Shown here piece by piece: positions 24,582 to 32,769 of a stretch of 64,000 bases of DNA (positions are counted from its first letter, which is position 1; each line of letters begins with the position of its first letter). The notes beneath the pieces were generated by a model. It was given only the letters and a program-made list of their open reading frames with translations. It did not search any database and was not told the origin of the DNA. The stretch is from Xylanibacillus composti. GTDB lineage: Bacteria; Bacillota; Bacilli; Paenibacillales; K13. Made by a program: the position numbers and the translations under genes. The DNA is taken from positions 1 through 64,000 of the forward strand of contig NZ_BOVK01000031.1 in assembly GCF_018403685.1 (NCBI RefSeq), written 5' to 3'.

Positions 24582-26021
24582 TCACCGAATGCTCAAACTT
24601 GTTCCTGTCATATGGGCGGGCAGTGTAAATTGTATGCGGGTTCCCTTCCCTTTCGAGCTTTCCAGAGAAATCTTGCTCTGATGCAAGGTCAAAATATGCT
24701 TGACAATCGCGAGGCCGAGACCCGTGCCGGTTTTGTGCGTGCGTGCCTTATCCCCCTTATAGAAGCGATCCCATATTTTATCCAGGTCCTCTTGGCGAAT
24801 GCCAGCGCCCTGATCGCTGATGCTTACGCTCACATCCTCTTCTGCCAGCTGGATGACCACTGTCACCTGACTATGCAGGGGCGAATGCTGAATGGCATTT
24901 TGCAGCAAATTGACGATGACTTGTCCGATACGGACCGGATCGGCATACACATAAGCATCGCTCGGCGGATGAATCAGCTCGACCTTCATCTTCTTCTGGA
25001 CGAACAGCGGTTCCAGCTGCGCAATGGTTCTCCGCAACTCCTCGGATAAGTTGAACGGACAAGGATCCATATCAAATTGGCCGGATTCAATCTTAGCCAT
25101 ATCCAGCAAATCGGATACCAGCTTCCTCATGCGATCCGTCGAATCCTTCATCATCATCAAATAATGGCGTTCGCGTTCAGGCTGAATGGTGCCGTCCAAA
25201 ATGCCCGCCAGAAATCCGTGAATCGAAGTCAAGGGTGAACGCAAATCATGGGAGACATTCGCCAGAAAACCCTGCCTCATTTTCTCCAGAGACGAGAGCT
25301 CCTCTGCCATATAATTCAGAGACTCGCCCAATTGTCCAATTTCATCCGCGGACTTCACAGGCACTCGTCGGGACAATTCTCCGCCGGCAAATGACAACGC
25401 CGTTTCGCTCATTTCCTTGAGAGGGGTTGTCAGCTTCCGCGAAACAAAAAACAAAATAATGGCAGAGACCGGGATCGAAATGATCAGACTCCATAAAATC
25501 GGGCCGAACGGGCGGCGCACCTCCCGACCGAATTCTCTCGATGCGATCAAAATCGCTTTCTCCTCTGTGTCTAAGCCTTGCAGAATGGGCGAAGCAACAT
25601 AATAGACTTCCGCTTCCTCGTGCGGCTCGACGCCCTCGACGGAAATCCCCCTCATGGCTTGCAGCACCTTGCTTCGTTCCTCAGTAATAGCCATCTGCTC
25701 CCCGCCAATGGTATACAGCAAGTCCCCTTGCGCATTGTATATCGAAAAAACACGATCAGGATGACCGAGAGCGAGATCCATGGATGCGACCAGGCTCGGC
25801 CGATCCAGCCCCATCTCATAAGCGTCCTGGATATGGTGGGCAATTCTGTGCTGCACCTGCACCAGATTGCGTTCGACAATGTGGCGGACATCCTTGCGGA
25901 AGAGCAGCGAAAACAGCAGGCTGGTCAAAAGATAAGATATGACAATAATGAGCAGCATGGACACGAACAATTTCAGGAATATGCTCCTGGAGGGCGATAT
26001 CGTGGACAGCTTCGTTTTCAT
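24582..26021 (-). CDS. Sensor histidine kinase (OmpR-system partner)
   Basis: 479 residues. Two membrane segments (about 14-36 and 163-185) flank an extracellular sensor of about 125 residues. A HAMP linker (RKLTTPLKEMSE) is followed by the H-box FLANVSHDLRSPLTSI, N-box QVIVNLLQNAIQHSP, G1 DQGAGI, F-box DRFYKGDKAR and G2 GTGLGLAIVKHI. Autophosphorylation on the H-box His would pass to the response regulator encoded upstream. Its ATG overlaps the regulator stop (ATGA). The location next to a MacAB exporter suggests it senses a substrate of that pump, as BceS-like kinases do, though here an extracellular domain is present. Confidence 0.95.
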   Translation of the reverse strand: MKTKLSTISPSRSIFLKLFVSMLLIIVISYLLTSLLFSLLFRKDVRHIVERNLVQVQHRIAHHIQDAYEMGLDRPSLVASMDLALGHPDRVFSIYNAQGDLLYTIGGEQMAITEERSKVLQAMRGISVEGVEPHEEAEVYYVASPILQGLDTEEKAILIASREFGREVRRPFGPILWSLIISIPVSAIILFFVSRKLTTPLKEMSETALSFAGGELSRRVPVKSADEIGQLGESLNYMAEELSSLEKMRQGFLANVSHDLRSPLTSIHGFLAGILDGTIQPERERHYLMMMKDSTDRMRKLVSDLLDMAKIESGQFDMDPCPFNLSEELRRTIAQLEPLFVQKKMKVELIHPPSDAYVYADPVRIGQVIVNLLQNAIQHSPLHSQVTVVIQLAEEDVSVSISDQGAGIRQEDLDKIWDRFYKGDKARTHKTGTGLGLAIVKHILTLHQSKISLESSKGKGTRIQFTLPAHMTGTSLSIR

Positions 26022-26707
26022 CGCGTGCCTGCCTCCAGCTTATAGCCCACGCCCCGGATCGTCTGGATGGACCATGGCTGATCAGGCTGGACAAGCCTTT
26101 CCCGGATTCGTTTGATATGAACATCCACGGTTCTTGGATCTCCTTCGTAGTCATATCCCCATACCTGGTCCAGCAACTGCTGGCGAGTGAAAACCCGATT
26201 GGCATGAGAAACTAGGAAATACAGCAGCTCCATCTCTTTTGGAGGGAGCGTAAACGCAGCATTCTCAGTCTCAACCGCATAACGACGCAAATCCAGCTTC
26301 AAGCCGCTAACGGCCGCCACTTCATCGTGGCAAAGCGCTGGATAAGAGCGGCGCAGTACAGCCTTGATGCGCGCCATCAGCTCCTGGGAATCGAACGGCT
26401 TGACAACATAATCATCAGCGCCAAGCTCGAACCCTGTCATCTTGTCATACCGTTCACCCTTGCCTGTCAGCATGATCACCGGAATATTTCGGTCCATCTT
26501 GAGGCGCCTGCACACTTCCCAGCCTTCGATTTCCGGCAGCATAATATCGAGCACGATGAGATCCGCCTCCAGATCGAGGGCAAGCGCCAAACCTGTCATG
26601 CCATCATGCGCAATTAATACCTCATAGCCTTCTTTCTCCGCATACAGACGAATGATTTCACAAATATACGGATCATCGTCAATGGTGAGCAGCTTTATCC
26701 GTTTCAT
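26018..26707 (-). CDS. OmpR/PhoB-family response regulator
   Basis: 229 residues: receiver domain (DDD near residue 10, phospho-acceptor Asp in VLDIMLPE, Thr/Lys switch residues in MLTGKGE and VVKPFD) and a C-terminal winged helix with PPKEMELLYFLVSHANRVFTRQQLL and DPRTVDVHIKRIRERL. It should bind tandem 6-base half-sites; two matching TGTTCA repeats occur upstream of itself and of the adaptor gene. It is the first gene of the regulator-kinase-exporter locus. Confidence 0.95.
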   Translation of the reverse strand: MKRIKLLTIDDDPYICEIIRLYAEKEGYEVLIAHDGMTGLALALDLEADLIVLDIMLPEIEGWEVCRRLKMDRNIPVIMLTGKGERYDKMTGFELGADDYVVKPFDSQELMARIKAVLRRSYPALCHDEVAAVSGLKLDLRRYAVETENAAFTLPPKEMELLYFLVSHANRVFTRQQLLDQVWGYDYEGDPRTVDVHIKRIRERLVQPDQPWSIQTIRGVGYKLEAGTR

Positions 26708-26765
26708 GGGCGATACCTGCCTTCAAATGAGAGATTCGGACCGGTGCCCGGTCCCTATCTCTATT

Positions 26766-26799
26766 ACAGTACAATGAAAAGATGAACAGAACATGAACG
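26766..26799 (-). promoter_or_regulatory. Autoregulatory promoter of the response regulator gene
   Basis: On the minus strand CGTTCA-TGTTC-TGTTCA (26783-26799) stands 11 bases upstream of a -10-like TACTGT (26766-26771). Half-site, 5-base gap and distance to the -10 are the same as in the macA-like promoter at 24540-24573. The weaker -10 and one changed base suggest a lower-affinity copy. Confidence 0.6.
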
Positions 26800-26804
26800 G
26801 CAGC

Positions 26805-27266
26805 TTAAGAAATATCCCCCAAATAAAACGGAGGCCGCTTCTCGCGGCTCAACTCCTTGCACAGTGCGCGGGGGAACACACGCATGTCCGGAAGATCTTG
26901 CAGCTTCACCCACTCCACACCGATCTGTTTCTCGTCCGGGTTTGCTGCATGCGCGAAGCTCTGTCCCGGGTCTCGCAAACGGCAGGAAAAATAAAATTCT
27001 ACTTGATGCACATCGGCATCCCATCTCGCAAATTCATGATGGCTTCCGATGTATTCGCGGACAGTCAGCAAATCGCCTACTTCCACCTCGGCCCCCAGCT
27101 CTTCCATGCATTCCCGGACAACGGCGTCTTTCAGCTCCTCCCCCTTTTCCTGTCCGCCTCCGGGAAACAAATAGAAGATTCCTGTCGAGTCTTGATTTTT
27201 GGTAAGCAGCACGTTGCCGTTGTGAATAATGACGGCCTTCGCAGAATTTCGAATCGGTTTCGTCAT
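26805..27266 (-). CDS. Nudix hydrolase
   Basis: 153 residues from the ATG at 27266, which overlaps the upstream stop (ATGA); a GTG at 27278 sits directly on its ribosome binding site and is less likely. The Nudix box is GGGQEKGEELKDAVVRECMEELG with the REVxEE-like core REC-MEE intact. Nudix enzymes hydrolyse nucleoside diphosphates linked to another group with Mg2+. Substrate unknown. It forms a pair with a second Nudix gene just upstream. Confidence 0.9.
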   Translation of the reverse strand: MTKPIRNSAKAVIIHNGNVLLTKNQDSTGIFYLFPGGGQEKGEELKDAVVRECMEELGAEVEVGDLLTVREYIGSHHEFARWDADVHQVEFYFSCRLRDPGQSFAHAANPDEKQIGVEWVKLQDLPDMRVFPRALCKELSREKRPPFYLGDIS

Positions 27267-27733
27267 TCGGAATGACACTCTCCTTCCTGCCAGTAACCCG
27301 CGTGCGTAAGGATTACCTTCGAGAACGGGTTCAACTGCTTATAAATGTCTGGCAACGCATAATAACGGAGCGCCAAGCCTTCATCGTCCTGGATGGCCGG
27401 CTCCCCTTGAACGCCTCGCGCCTCGTAGACAGCGGTGACGTTATAAACCTCGTCGCCATTCGGATATCGGTAATACATCTCCTTGCCGGACAGCAGCTTT
27501 ACGAACCGATATGATTCGGCCGATAAGCCCGCTTCTTCGTAAAGCTCGCGCGCAGCTGCTTCCTCCATCGACTCTCCCAGCTCCAGCGCTCCTCCGAGCG
27601 TGCCCCAATCCAGGCTGTCGGAACGGAGCTGCAGGAGAAACTCTCCCTGCTCATTGCGTACTATTACGCATACGCCCGTCATAATCAATGGTTGAGACCC
27701 GAGAACTTTCCGCAGCTGCATCATATAACTCAT
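27263..27733 (-). CDS. Nudix hydrolase
   Basis: 156 residues from the ATG at 27733, which has AAGGAG seven bases upstream; the in-frame extension to 27760 lacks a site. Nudix box: GGALELGESMEEAAARELYEEAG. The N-terminus (LRKVLGSQPLIMTGVCVIV) and the C-terminal YYALPDIYKQLNPFSK are typical of a Firmicute subgroup often described as ADP-ribose pyrophosphatase-like, but I cannot name a substrate. Two adjacent, non-identical Nudix genes in one operon suggest division of labour rather than recent duplication. Confidence 0.9.
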   Translation of the reverse strand: MSYMMQLRKVLGSQPLIMTGVCVIVRNEQGEFLLQLRSDSLDWGTLGGALELGESMEEAAARELYEEAGLSAESYRFVKLLSGKEMYYRYPNGDEVYNVTAVYEARGVQGEPAIQDDEGLALRYYALPDIYKQLNPFSKVILTHAGYWQEGECHSE

Positions 27734-27819
27734 GAAGCATCTCCTTCCGCAATCAATCAATTCATGGATTCGACAACGGTTAAAGTCTTATGATTGATAT
27801 TATTAATATGATTAATTAT

Positions 27820-28881
27820 TTATCTCACTAATATCTCGCTCAGTTGGCTGATCAGCGCGTCCATCTCGGCCTCTGTACCGATTGTAATTCGCAAATACGG
27901 CTTCACACGCGGGGCGCTGAAATGACGAACCAAAATCCCTGCCTCCCGAAGCCGGGAATAGATTTCTTCCGCATCGACGCGTCCATGCTTCACCCACAAG
28001 AAATTCGTTGAGGACGGGGCTACCCAGAGACCGATATCCTGAAGCTGCTTGATGGTCCTGTCTCTGATCCTCATAATTTCGCTGCGCGTATGCTGGAAGT
28101 ACTCTTCATCTTCGAAGGCTGCAACAGCACCAGCATGCGCTACGCGGTCCAACGTATATGAGTTGAAAGAGCCCTTTACCCGATTCAATGCTTCAATCAG
28201 TGACGGATGCCCGAGCGCCAGTCCGACACGCAATCCAGCCAAACTCCTCGATTTGCTCAATGTCTGAACAATGAGCAAGTTCGGATAGCGTCTTATGAGC
28301 GGTAATGCTGTCTGCGCCCCGAAGTCCACATAGGCCTCGTCTACAACTACTACTTGGCTGAGATTCCGGGAGACAATCTCCTCTACTTGCTCCAAGGAAA
28401 GAGCCAGCGAGGTTGGCGCATTCGGATTCGGGAACACAATGCCGCCATTGTCCTGGAAAAAAGCGCTGACATCGATGGCGCCCGACTCGTCAACAGGAAC
28501 CGTTCGGAACGGAATGCCGTAGAGCTTGGCATAAACCGGATAGAAGCTGTAGCTGATTTCCGGAAACAAGATAGGCCGGTCCTCATCGAAATAAGCGCGA
28601 AAAGCAAAAGCCAAAATCTCATCCGAACCGTTCCCTACAAACACTTCCTTCTCAGATAAGTGATAGTAGGATGCAATCGTTGTTCTAAGCCGCTCATCCG
28701 TCGGATCGGGATACAAGCGCAGATCGTTATTGACTGCCTGTTTCATTGCTTCCATTACGCGTGGAGACGGGGGGAACGGATTTTCATTCGTGTTCAGCTT
28801 AATCAAGCCTGCTTGCCTGGGTTGCTCCCCCGGAACATAGGGTTCGAGTTCGTTCAATCGTTTGCTCCAATAGTTGCTCAT
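27820..28881 (-). CDS. hisC: Histidinol-phosphate aminotransferase
   Basis: 353 residues from the ATG at 28881, with AAGGAG seven bases upstream. It is a class I/II PLP aminotransferase of the HisC type: LNTNENPFPPSP at the start, YPDPTDERLR, GNGSDEIL, PNPNAPTS, VVDEAYVDFG and the PLP lysine in TLSKSRSLAGLRVG; RITIGTEAEMDAL closes the protein. It transfers an amino group between histidinol phosphate or aromatic keto acids and glutamate. No other his gene is nearby, so it could instead serve aromatic amino acid metabolism, as isolated hisC genes sometimes do. Confidence 0.92.
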   Translation of the reverse strand: MSNYWSKRLNELEPYVPGEQPRQAGLIKLNTNENPFPPSPRVMEAMKQAVNNDLRLYPDPTDERLRTTIASYYHLSEKEVFVGNGSDEILAFAFRAYFDEDRPILFPEISYSFYPVYAKLYGIPFRTVPVDESGAIDVSAFFQDNGGIVFPNPNAPTSLALSLEQVEEIVSRNLSQVVVVDEAYVDFGAQTALPLIRRYPNLLIVQTLSKSRSLAGLRVGLALGHPSLIEALNRVKGSFNSYTLDRVAHAGAVAAFEDEEYFQHTRSEIMRIRDRTIKQLQDIGLWVAPSSTNFLWVKHGRVDAEEIYSRLREAGILVRHFSAPRVKPYLRITIGTEAEMDALISQLSEILVR

Positions 28882-28997
28882 AGGCACGCTCCTTCTTCTT
28901 TCTATGATTCCATTGATTTCATACACAAGGCCTATCAATTGCATGTCTTAATAAGGATAATCTTGACATTGGCTTTCCAATATAGGAGGAACGGCTC

Positions 28998-29180
28998 ATG
29001 CCGATGTTCCCATCTTTGCACCTGCACTTCCTTGCGGCTGCTGCTCGGCTTCGTATGACCGATTATGCCCCGGTTGCGGTTCACACAAGTGCCGGACAGC
29101 TTCCCGCAAGCAGTGGAAGCGCCTCCTACCAATCTCCTACTCGTACTTGACTGACACTATTATACGTGATTGAAGAAGGG
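28998..29180 (+). other. Possible frameshifted Cys-rich micro-gene
   Basis: The 458-base gap between hisC and the next gene contains an excellent AGGAGG site eight bases before an ATG at 28998. That frame gives a featureless 50-codon peptide. The neighbouring frame lacks any start but encodes a strikingly Cys-rich segment from about 29030: CGCC, then CPGCGSHKC and a basic tail, ending at about 29178. CPxCGS is typical of zinc ribbons. I see either a broken or frameshifted small zinc-ribbon gene or a coincidence. I find nothing else in this gap. Confidence 0.3.
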
Positions 29181-29339
29181 GCATCAAAATTTGACAAAAA
29201 CAATACTTTCGGATTATTGAATGCATTTCAGCCTTTTTCATAGAATAGAGTTACCCCCAGTAGCTTCATTTGCTTGCGAATTGATATGAAAATGGCAATT
29301 GTTGATGATACAATACCCCATTCGACCGGAGGTGATCGC

Positions 29340-29789
29340 GTGTTTGTAGCCTATGAAGACATGCATGCCAATCGTTTAGCCGGGCTTTACCGCTTCGAGG
29401 GACATTATCAACTGCTCCCTGAACACAATCATTTCGAAACCGGGGCCCCTCCGCAGGCCGGGAGCTATGAAATTAAAGCATTGACGGAAGGCCGCCTGTC
29501 CTTTCACGCAAACTGGGTTACATCCGACGGACGCGAACAACAAATGATATACAGTGTCAGACCCGATGGCAAGGAATATCCAAACGACAATCCGGTCATT
29601 GCCGATCATATGATTACGACACTGGAAGATCCGTACACCCTCGTAACAGTGAAGAAAAAGTCCGGATACACAGTCAGCCTCGCCCGCATCGAACTTTCGA
29701 GAGACGAGAGTTGGCTGAAGCTGATTCAATCCGGCTTTACGTGGAACGGAAAAGCTTTCAAAAATATTGCTTTATTTCTTAGAAAATAA
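29340..29789 (+). CDS. Hypothetical protein, paralogue of the product at 35622
   Basis: 149 residues from a GTG at 29340, chosen because the perfect GGAGGTGAT lies seven bases upstream. I do not recognise the family. The protein is soluble, with no signal peptide, and looks mostly beta-stranded: GLYRFEGHYQLLPEHNHF, ANWVTSDGREQQMIYS, IQSGFTWNGKAF. It aligns over its length with the 144-residue protein at 35622 (matching W-V-S/T-D, K-P-D-G and SGFT-x-x-GKxF blocks), so the two are paralogues with an ordered set of conserved aromatic and charged residues. Terminator at 29819. Confidence 0.85.
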   Translation: MFVAYEDMHANRLAGLYRFEGHYQLLPEHNHFETGAPPQAGSYEIKALTEGRLSFHANWVTSDGREQQMIYSVRPDGKEYPNDNPVIADHMITTLEDPYTLVTVKKKSGYTVSLARIELSRDESWLKLIQSGFTWNGKAFKNIALFLRK

Positions 29790-29818
29790 AAGCCAGAAGC
29801 TGCATCGCAGATACATAC

Positions 29819-29856
29819 AAGGTTTGGTTGCGAAAAACGCTATCCAAACCTTTTTT
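29819..29856 (+). terminator. Terminator after the gene at 29340
   Basis: AAGGTTTGG (29819-29827) pairs with CCAAACCTT (29844-29852) around a 16-base loop, and the stem runs into a T stretch at 29851-29856. It follows the stop by 30 bases on the plus strand. Confidence 0.75.
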
Positions 29857-29892
29857 GCATGGAGAAGATTCTATGCAATTTCAGACTACCTC

Positions 29893-29921
29893 TATTCAAT
29901 TGTGTCGAAAATAAGTATAAT
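29893..29921 (+). promoter_or_regulatory. Possible promoter of the SulP transporter gene
   Basis: A consensus -10 TATAAT (29916-29921) lies about 85 bases upstream of the SulP start. The best -35 at 17 bases is only TATTCA (29893-29898). The call therefore rests mostly on the -10. Confidence 0.4.
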
Positions 29922-30004
29922 GAACTCTTGTGAAAAACGGACCCGGCCAACCTGAGAGTGGGAGGCCATACACTACTAGGTATAGACAATAGGAGAGAAA
30001 CGAC

Positions 30005-31462
30005 ATGATGTTATTGCAAAAATTAAAAAACACTTGGCTGTTCAATACGCGCAATGATGTATTGGCAGGCATCACTGTCGCGCTGGCTCTAATCCCGGAG
30101 GCAATCGCCTTCTCGATTATCGCTGGCGTAGATCCGAAGGTAGGGCTCTACGCTTCCTTCTGTATTGCGGTATTAATTTCCTTCGTAGGCGGAAGGCCAG
30201 GAATGATTTCGGCCGCGACTGGCGCAATGGCGCTTTTGATGGTTACGCTTGTCGCCGAGCACGGTGTGGAATATCTGTTCGCGGCAACCATTTTGACAGG
30301 CCTTATTCAGATCGTACTGGGCATCATGAAGCTGGGCAGGTTTATTACTTTTATCCCGCATTCGGTCATGATCGGCTTTGTCAATGCACTGGCCATTCTA
30401 ATCTTCGCAGCGCAGCTGCCCCATTTCGTCGGGGAAGGATGGATGATGTATGTGATGGTCGCAGTGACGCTGGTTATTATTTACGGCCTGCCGAAGCTGA
30501 CCAAGGCTGTTCCCTCCGCGCTCGTGGCCATTATCGTCATGACCGTCGCAGCGATGCTGACCGGGATCCAAACGAAGACGGTCGGAGACATGGGCGAGCT
30601 TCCGGCTGGACTTCCCTTCTTCCATATTGCCGATGTTCCGTTTACTTGGGAAACGTTGATGATCATTCTGCCCTATTCATTCCCGTTAGCGCTGGTAGGG
30701 ATATTGGAGTCACTCCTAACCGCTACGATTGTGGATGAAATGACCGAGACGAAGAGCGACAAAAACCGTGAGATTCGCGGACAGGGCATCGCCAATACGG
30801 TCACCGGCTTCTTCGGCGGCATGGCTGGCTGTGCCATGATAGGCCAGTCTGTCATTAACGTGAAATCCGGGGGACGCGGCAGATTATCCGCTCTGGTAGC
30901 AGGCGTTTTCCTGCTGATTCTGATCTTGCTGCTGGATCAGGTAGTGGTCCAGATTCCAATGGCCGCCTTGGTCGGCGTCATGTTCATGGTATCCATCAGC
31001 ACCTTTGATTGGCGCTCGCTGCTGGATCTTCGCAAAATACCGGTAACGGATTCGCTCGTCATGATAATGACCGTTGCCGTCGTCGTCTACACGCATAATC
31101 TTGCGCTAGGTGTATTTGCCGGTGTTATCATGAGCGCACTGATCTTCGGCTGGCGAATTGCCAAGCTGCGCGTCGAGAGCAAGCTTCATCGAGACGGACA
31201 GAAGCAGTACGCCATATCTGGCCAGCTGTTCTTCGGCACGACGTCCCACTTCGTTGACGCCTTCGATTATCGGGAAGATCCGGAACGCATCATCATTGAT
31301 TTCAGCTCCTCGCATGTTTGGGATCACTCAGCGGTAACCGCAATCGCCAAAGTGAATCTCAAATATCAGCAGCTGGGCAAGCAAGTGAAGTTCACGGGAT
31401 TGAATCCGGATAGCGAGAAGCTCATTCAGCGCATCGGCAGTTCTGCCATATCCGGACATTAA
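30005..31462 (+). CDS. SulP-family anion transporter with STAS domain
   Basis: 485 residues, with AGGAGAG upstream of the ATG. Ten or more hydrophobic segments fill residues 15-385, including the SulP block [20 protein letters not shown] and [26 protein letters not shown]-terminal cytoplasmic STAS domain (about 395-485, [19 protein letters not shown]) regulates the transporter. The family moves sulfate, bicarbonate, molybdate or dicarboxylates. The length and short STAS domain resemble the bicarbonate or general SulP subgroup, but the anion cannot be assigned. It is monocistronic, with a strong terminator right after the stop. Confidence 0.93.
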   Translation: MMLLQKLKNTWLFNTRNDVLAGITVALALIPEAIAFSIIAGVDPKVGLYASFCIAVLISFVGGRPGMISAATGAMALLMVTLVAEHGVEYLFAATILTGLIQIVLGIMKLGRFITFIPHSVMIGFVNALAILIFAAQLPHFVGEGWMMYVMVAVTLVIIYGLPKLTKAVPSALVAIIVMTVAAMLTGIQTKTVGDMGELPAGLPFFHIADVPFTWETLMIILPYSFPLALVGILESLLTATIVDEMTETKSDKNREIRGQGIANTVTGFFGGMAGCAMIGQSVINVKSGGRGRLSALVAGVFLLILILLLDQVVVQIPMAALVGVMFMVSISTFDWRSLLDLRKIPVTDSLVMIMTVAVVVYTHNLALGVFAGVIMSALIFGWRIAKLRVESKLHRDGQKQYAISGQLFFGTTSHFVDAFDYREDPERIIIDFSSSHVWDHSAVTAIAKVNLKYQQLGKQVKFTGLNPDSEKLIQRIGSSAISGH

Positions 31463-31469
31463 GGCAATG

Positions 31470-31507
31470 AGGCCTGACGGTACGTACACCGTCAGGCCTT
31501 TCTATTT
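31470..31507. terminator. Bidirectional terminator between SulP and a converging micro-gene
   Basis: AGGCCTGACGGT (31470-31481) and ACCGTCAGGCCT (31488-31499) form a 12-pair stem followed by TTCTATTT on the plus strand. It closes the SulP gene and also lies just past the stop of the small minus-strand gene at 31506. Confidence 0.85.
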
Positions 31508-31652
31508 ACCAATCATCTGCAACATTTTTATGAATCCCGTTCAAGCTCGGCGGCCGCTTTTTCATTTTTTCCTCGTTTGGCGTGCCCGCCTCATCCTTCA
31601 TCGAATCCATGCGCTGCTGTTCATTGTAGGACTTGCTCTTATGCTGCGGCAT
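31506..31652 (-). CDS. Small hydrophilic protein, 48 residues
   Basis: A 49-codon frame with an AAGGAGGGG site before its ATG. The peptide begins MPQHKSKSYNEQQRMDSMK and is rich in Lys, Gln, Asn and Asp, with no hydrophobic stretch, and ends in DDW. Composition recalls small spore or stress proteins of Bacilli but I recognise no family. It converges on SulP and ends at the shared terminator. The site strength, clean start and biased composition make it more likely real than not. Confidence 0.65.
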   Translation of the reverse strand: MPQHKSKSYNEQQRMDSMKDEAGTPNEEKMKKRPPSLNGIHKNVADDW

Positions 31653-31859
31653 CGTACCCCTCCTTCTTGGAACATGTATCCGTTAGGATATCCGTCATGC
31701 CAAGACCGTATGCGCCGTTCCCGATCAGTATTACCCGTTTTCATTTCCCGGGCAAGCGCAAGTTTCGATAGTCCTAGAAGAAATTAGGTCGAAAGTTGCG
31801 GGAAGCTGTCAAATTCAGCATCATGCCGCAACAATTTACTCTCACTCGGTGTATGCAAG

Positions 31860-32663
31860 CTATTTTTGCAAACCATCGTGAACCAATTGCAGCATGACCT
31901 GCTGATTGTCGGGATGGCAGGCGATTAAATAGGGCTCGCTGTTCATGCCGGTGAATGGCTTGCCGTTGAAGTCCACAACGACACCGCCCGCTTCCTTCAC
32001 CATAAGCAATCCGGAATACAAGTCGTCCCCCTCCGAGTTGTACAAGACGATCCCATCCAGTTGACCGCAGGCCAGCATGCACCACTGAATGGTCGGTGCC
32101 CACAGCCGCAGCATCCTTTTGCAGCTCATGTCAATGTGCTGACGCAAACGGACAGCACGCGACTCCTGCTGAACCCGATGCCCCTGAATCCAGCCGATAT
32201 TCGCTCTGTGCAAGTCCGCAGCCCGCCGCACTTGAATTGGCCGCCCATTGCATGTCGCGCCTTGCCCAGCCTGGCAGATGTACATGCGATTGACCAGTGG
32301 TTCGTACACGACACCCAGCACTGGCTCACGACGGTACAGCAATGTCATCGAATGCGCAAACACTGGCAAACCAATGGCATAATTATTCGTCCCGTCCAAC
32401 GGATCAATCAACCAAAGCCAATCGCTCTTCGGACCTAGATGACCTGCTTCCTCACTGTGAATCTGGTGATCGGGGAAGGCACGCTGTACAGCCTCAAGGA
32501 GAATGGCTTCCGCCTGATGATCCACCTCTGTGACAACATCGCCAAAACGGTCTTTTTCCTCCACTATGATCCCACGGCCAAATTTGTCTCTTGCCCATTC
32601 GCCTGCCTGCTGAATGGCTTCCCTCGCTATCGCTTCCGCTTGCTGTAAGATCGCTCTGTCCAT
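31860..32663 (-). CDS. Inositol monophosphatase family protein
   Basis: 267 residues from the ATG at 32663 (AAGGAGG upstream). The Mg2+-dependent phosphatase signatures are TEVDHQAE, SEEAG (metal-binding Glu), WLIDPLDGTNNY and, near the end, EGDDLYSGLLMVKEAGGVV, where W-D-x-A is replaced by G-D-D-L-Y. SuhB/inositol-phosphatase enzymes dephosphorylate inositol phosphates or related sugar phosphates such as PAP or fructose bisphosphate. The substitution in the second motif makes the exact activity uncertain. A terminator separates it from the upstream epimerase gene. Confidence 0.88.
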   Translation of the reverse strand: MDRAILQQAEAIAREAIQQAGEWARDKFGRGIIVEEKDRFGDVVTEVDHQAEAILLEAVQRAFPDHQIHSEEAGHLGPKSDWLWLIDPLDGTNNYAIGLPVFAHSMTLLYRREPVLGVVYEPLVNRMYICQAGQGATCNGRPIQVRRAADLHRANIGWIQGHRVQQESRAVRLRQHIDMSCKRMLRLWAPTIQWCMLACGQLDGIVLYNSEGDDLYSGLLMVKEAGGVVVDFNGKPFTGMNSEPYLIACHPDNQQVMLQLVHDGLQK

Positions 32664-32690
32664 TTTGTCCTCCTTGATCTTAGGAATGAA

Positions 32691-32721
32691 CAAAAAAGAG
32701 ACGAGTTTTCGCCTCGTCTCT
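32691..32721 (-). terminator. Terminator of the epimerase gene
   Basis: On the minus strand AGAGACGAG and CTCGTCTCT (32697-32721) pair around a seven-base loop and are followed by six Ts. It lies about 50 bases past the epimerase stop and just upstream of the phosphatase ATG. Confidence 0.85.
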
Positions 32722-32769
32722 CATGTTGTGTGATTCAGTGTATCACAAGTGATGCGCATTGAAAACGGA

